Shown: positions 49,171-50,728 of the stretch, piece by piece | Position numbering within the stretch: position 1 is the stretch's first letter | How the letters are laid out: each line of letters opens with the position of its first letter | Source of the DNA: an uncultured Succiniclasticum sp. | GTDB taxonomy: Bacteria; Bacillota; Negativicutes; Acidaminococcales; Acidaminococcaceae | Direction of reading: 5' to 3' | Assembly (NCBI GenBank): GCA_905235335.1 | Contig: CAJOKZ010000004.1 | Span: 1 to 50,728, forward strand | Length of the DNA stretch: 50,728 bases | Made by a program: the position numbers and the translations under genes | Notes under the pieces: model-generated | What the model was told of the DNA's origin: nothing | Database searches by the model: none | Seen by the model: the letters and a program-made list of their open reading frames with translations, nothing else

Positions 49171-50454
49171 TTATTTTTTCTCCGCATCCTTCTTCTTCGC
49201 GCGCAGCATCTCAAATGCCGCCGGCCCTACAACGATCAGGTCGTCATGCTGCAGGGATTCAATGTGGTTGAGCCGCTCTTCCTTGCTCCCGACGGCCCAC
49301 CGGCCCAGCACGGGATGCCAGCGGGACTCATTATACGCTGCGTCATGAAATTTGCGGTTGCGTACGGCGATTTCTTTTACATTGCCGACGGCAGACAGGT
49401 CGTCAAGAAATACAAAAAAACGGATCGGTTTTCCGCCTCTGACGCGGAATTCTAATTTCGTCCCGTTTTCTGCTATCGTTAAATCCGTCCCGGGGCTGAC
49501 CGTTATCTCCTCTGTTTTCACAGCGGCATTTCCCGGTTTCTCGCAGGTCCTTGTGCAGGATGGATAACGAAGCGTTAACGGGACGTTTCCGTTATGGGTA
49601 TAATCCTCCCATTTCCGGTAAACACTTGTTGTGACTTCCCCTCTTTTATCTAATTCGATGCTTTCTTCCGCCAGACAGGTCTGCCCGTTGGTCGGCCACC
49701 CCGGTTTCGCGCCGTACGCAGACCGGGCCGCGTCTTCCACTTCCGCTTTCAGCGCGTCGGGAAGCCGCTGCAGTTTGACCGATATACTGCGGGACCCCGC
49801 TTTAACCGTATCCGGCGTGACGGAATCCGCCCGCAAGGGCCTTCCTGTAAACGCAGCCCGGAACGTAAGTTCCAAATCCGGATTTTCCAGCGCGCCTGCC
49901 ACCAGTGCGTCCATGTCCGGAATTTTGGCGGGCAGCATGCCCCGCAGGACAAGCGGCCCGTCTGCAATCGGCCGCCGCTTGGAATTCAGTGGCCGGAGCG
50001 GCGTCAGGAACCCCAGAGAAATATCTGCCTTAACGGCTGTCCATCGCAGATCGAAGCGCCGGTTTATGTGGCCGGTCAGTTTCTCTTTAAATTCATCCAG
50101 CCGTTCGGAAGTAAAAATGTCCCCGGTTTTCGTGTTCACGGCAAACGCAAAATTTTTCCCGCCAGACTCATAGGTGCCCTCCGCCAGTTCCGTAAGCTGG
50201 AACTGGTGATTTTCTCCAAGATATGGGATTTCCTTCATCTCCGTGATTTTCGCTTTCGGATCCGTGCGGGCAAGATATTCTTTAAAAATCTTTTCCCCGT
50301 CCAGTATGAGCTGCTTCCGTTCCGAAGATTTATATTCATCCACATAGCAGCCGCAAAACAAGATACAGAACAGCAGGAACAGACATATAGCAGGATACCG
50401 TTTCAGCGAAAAAAATCCAACATGTTTTTCTCCGTAATTATTATTTGTCATCAC
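49171..50454 (-). CDS. Hypothetical lipoprotein
   Basis: Hydrophobic N-terminus with lipobox LFCGCY; 400+ aa with no recognised family. Confidence 0.65.
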   Translation of the reverse strand: MMTNNNYGEKHVGFFSLKRYPAICLFLLFCILFCGCYVDEYKSSERKQLILDGEKIFKEYLARTDPKAKITEMKEIPYLGENHQFQLTELAEGTYESGGKNFAFAVNTKTGDIFTSERLDEFKEKLTGHINRRFDLRWTAVKADISLGFLTPLRPLNSKRRPIADGPLVLRGMLPAKIPDMDALVAGALENPDLELTFRAAFTGRPLRADSVTPDTVKAGSRSISVKLQRLPDALKAEVEDAARSAYGAKPGWPTNGQTCLAEESIELDKRGEVTTSVYRKWEDYTHNGNVPLTLRYPSCTRTCEKPGNAAVKTEEITVSPGTDLTIAENGTKLEFRVRGGKPIRFFVFLDDLSAVGNVKEIAVRNRKFHDAAYNESRWHPVLGRWAVGSKEERLNHIESLQHDDLIVVGPAAFEMLRAKKKDAEKK

Positions 50455-50728
50455 TGCGCCACCTCCGGCAATTTTTCTGCCGAAATATCCCCCTTTGTCC
50501 TTATGAAAAATACACCTATTTGATCACTGCCTTTTAAAAGCAGGAAATTTCCTTATTTCCCCTAATCTCCCTCTCGCCTTTGACTTTTTGCTGTTTTAGG
50601 GCAGCAAAACCATCCTTTTCCCCTTTTAATCGTATTGCAATTCGCTGTAAATTGCTATTTTCAAGAAAATATTATGAACATCGGTTATTATCACAATTTA
50701 TAATTCTATTTCTTAATTTTACACAGTT

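Overview
Window from a Firmicutes-type genome (probably Negativicutes-like, inferred only from gene content). Left to right it contains: (i) the 5' end of a (HDHDHG)n His-rich protein, downstream of a double Nik/Opp-type ABC importer with two binding proteins, two permease pairs and one ATPase pair; (ii) a MATE gene with an apparent 1-nt frameshift, an AstE/aspartoacylase-like deacylase and an orphan binding protein; (iii) a T-box-controlled trp operon in the permuted order trpDCFBAEG; (iv) a LysR gene divergent from a dienelactone-hydrolase-like enzyme, and a YczE/YitT-like membrane protein; (v) a large glutamate synthase subunit without adjacent gltD; (vi) a metallophosphoesterase, a ~440-bp inverted-repeat-bounded element, dinB, an FAH-family enzyme, a cyclophilin-like lipoprotein, an ArsC/Spx-like protein and a PheC-like binding protein; (vii) an unusual three-gene operon, STAS-condensation / truncated C-A-PCP-C NRPS / MATE-HATPase, in which both halves of an RsbV/RsbW-type partner switch are fused to NRPS and export modules; (viii) a feoA-feoA-feoB-Cys-rich protein operon with DtxR-like palindromes and a micro-ORF duplicating the FeoB N-terminus; (ix) an SsuC/SsuB-like ABC pair with 41-bp tandem repeats, and a lipoprotein. 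The STAS-NRPS-MATE/HATPase operon is the strongest candidate for an undescribed system. All calls are by eye from the sequence; no database search was run.
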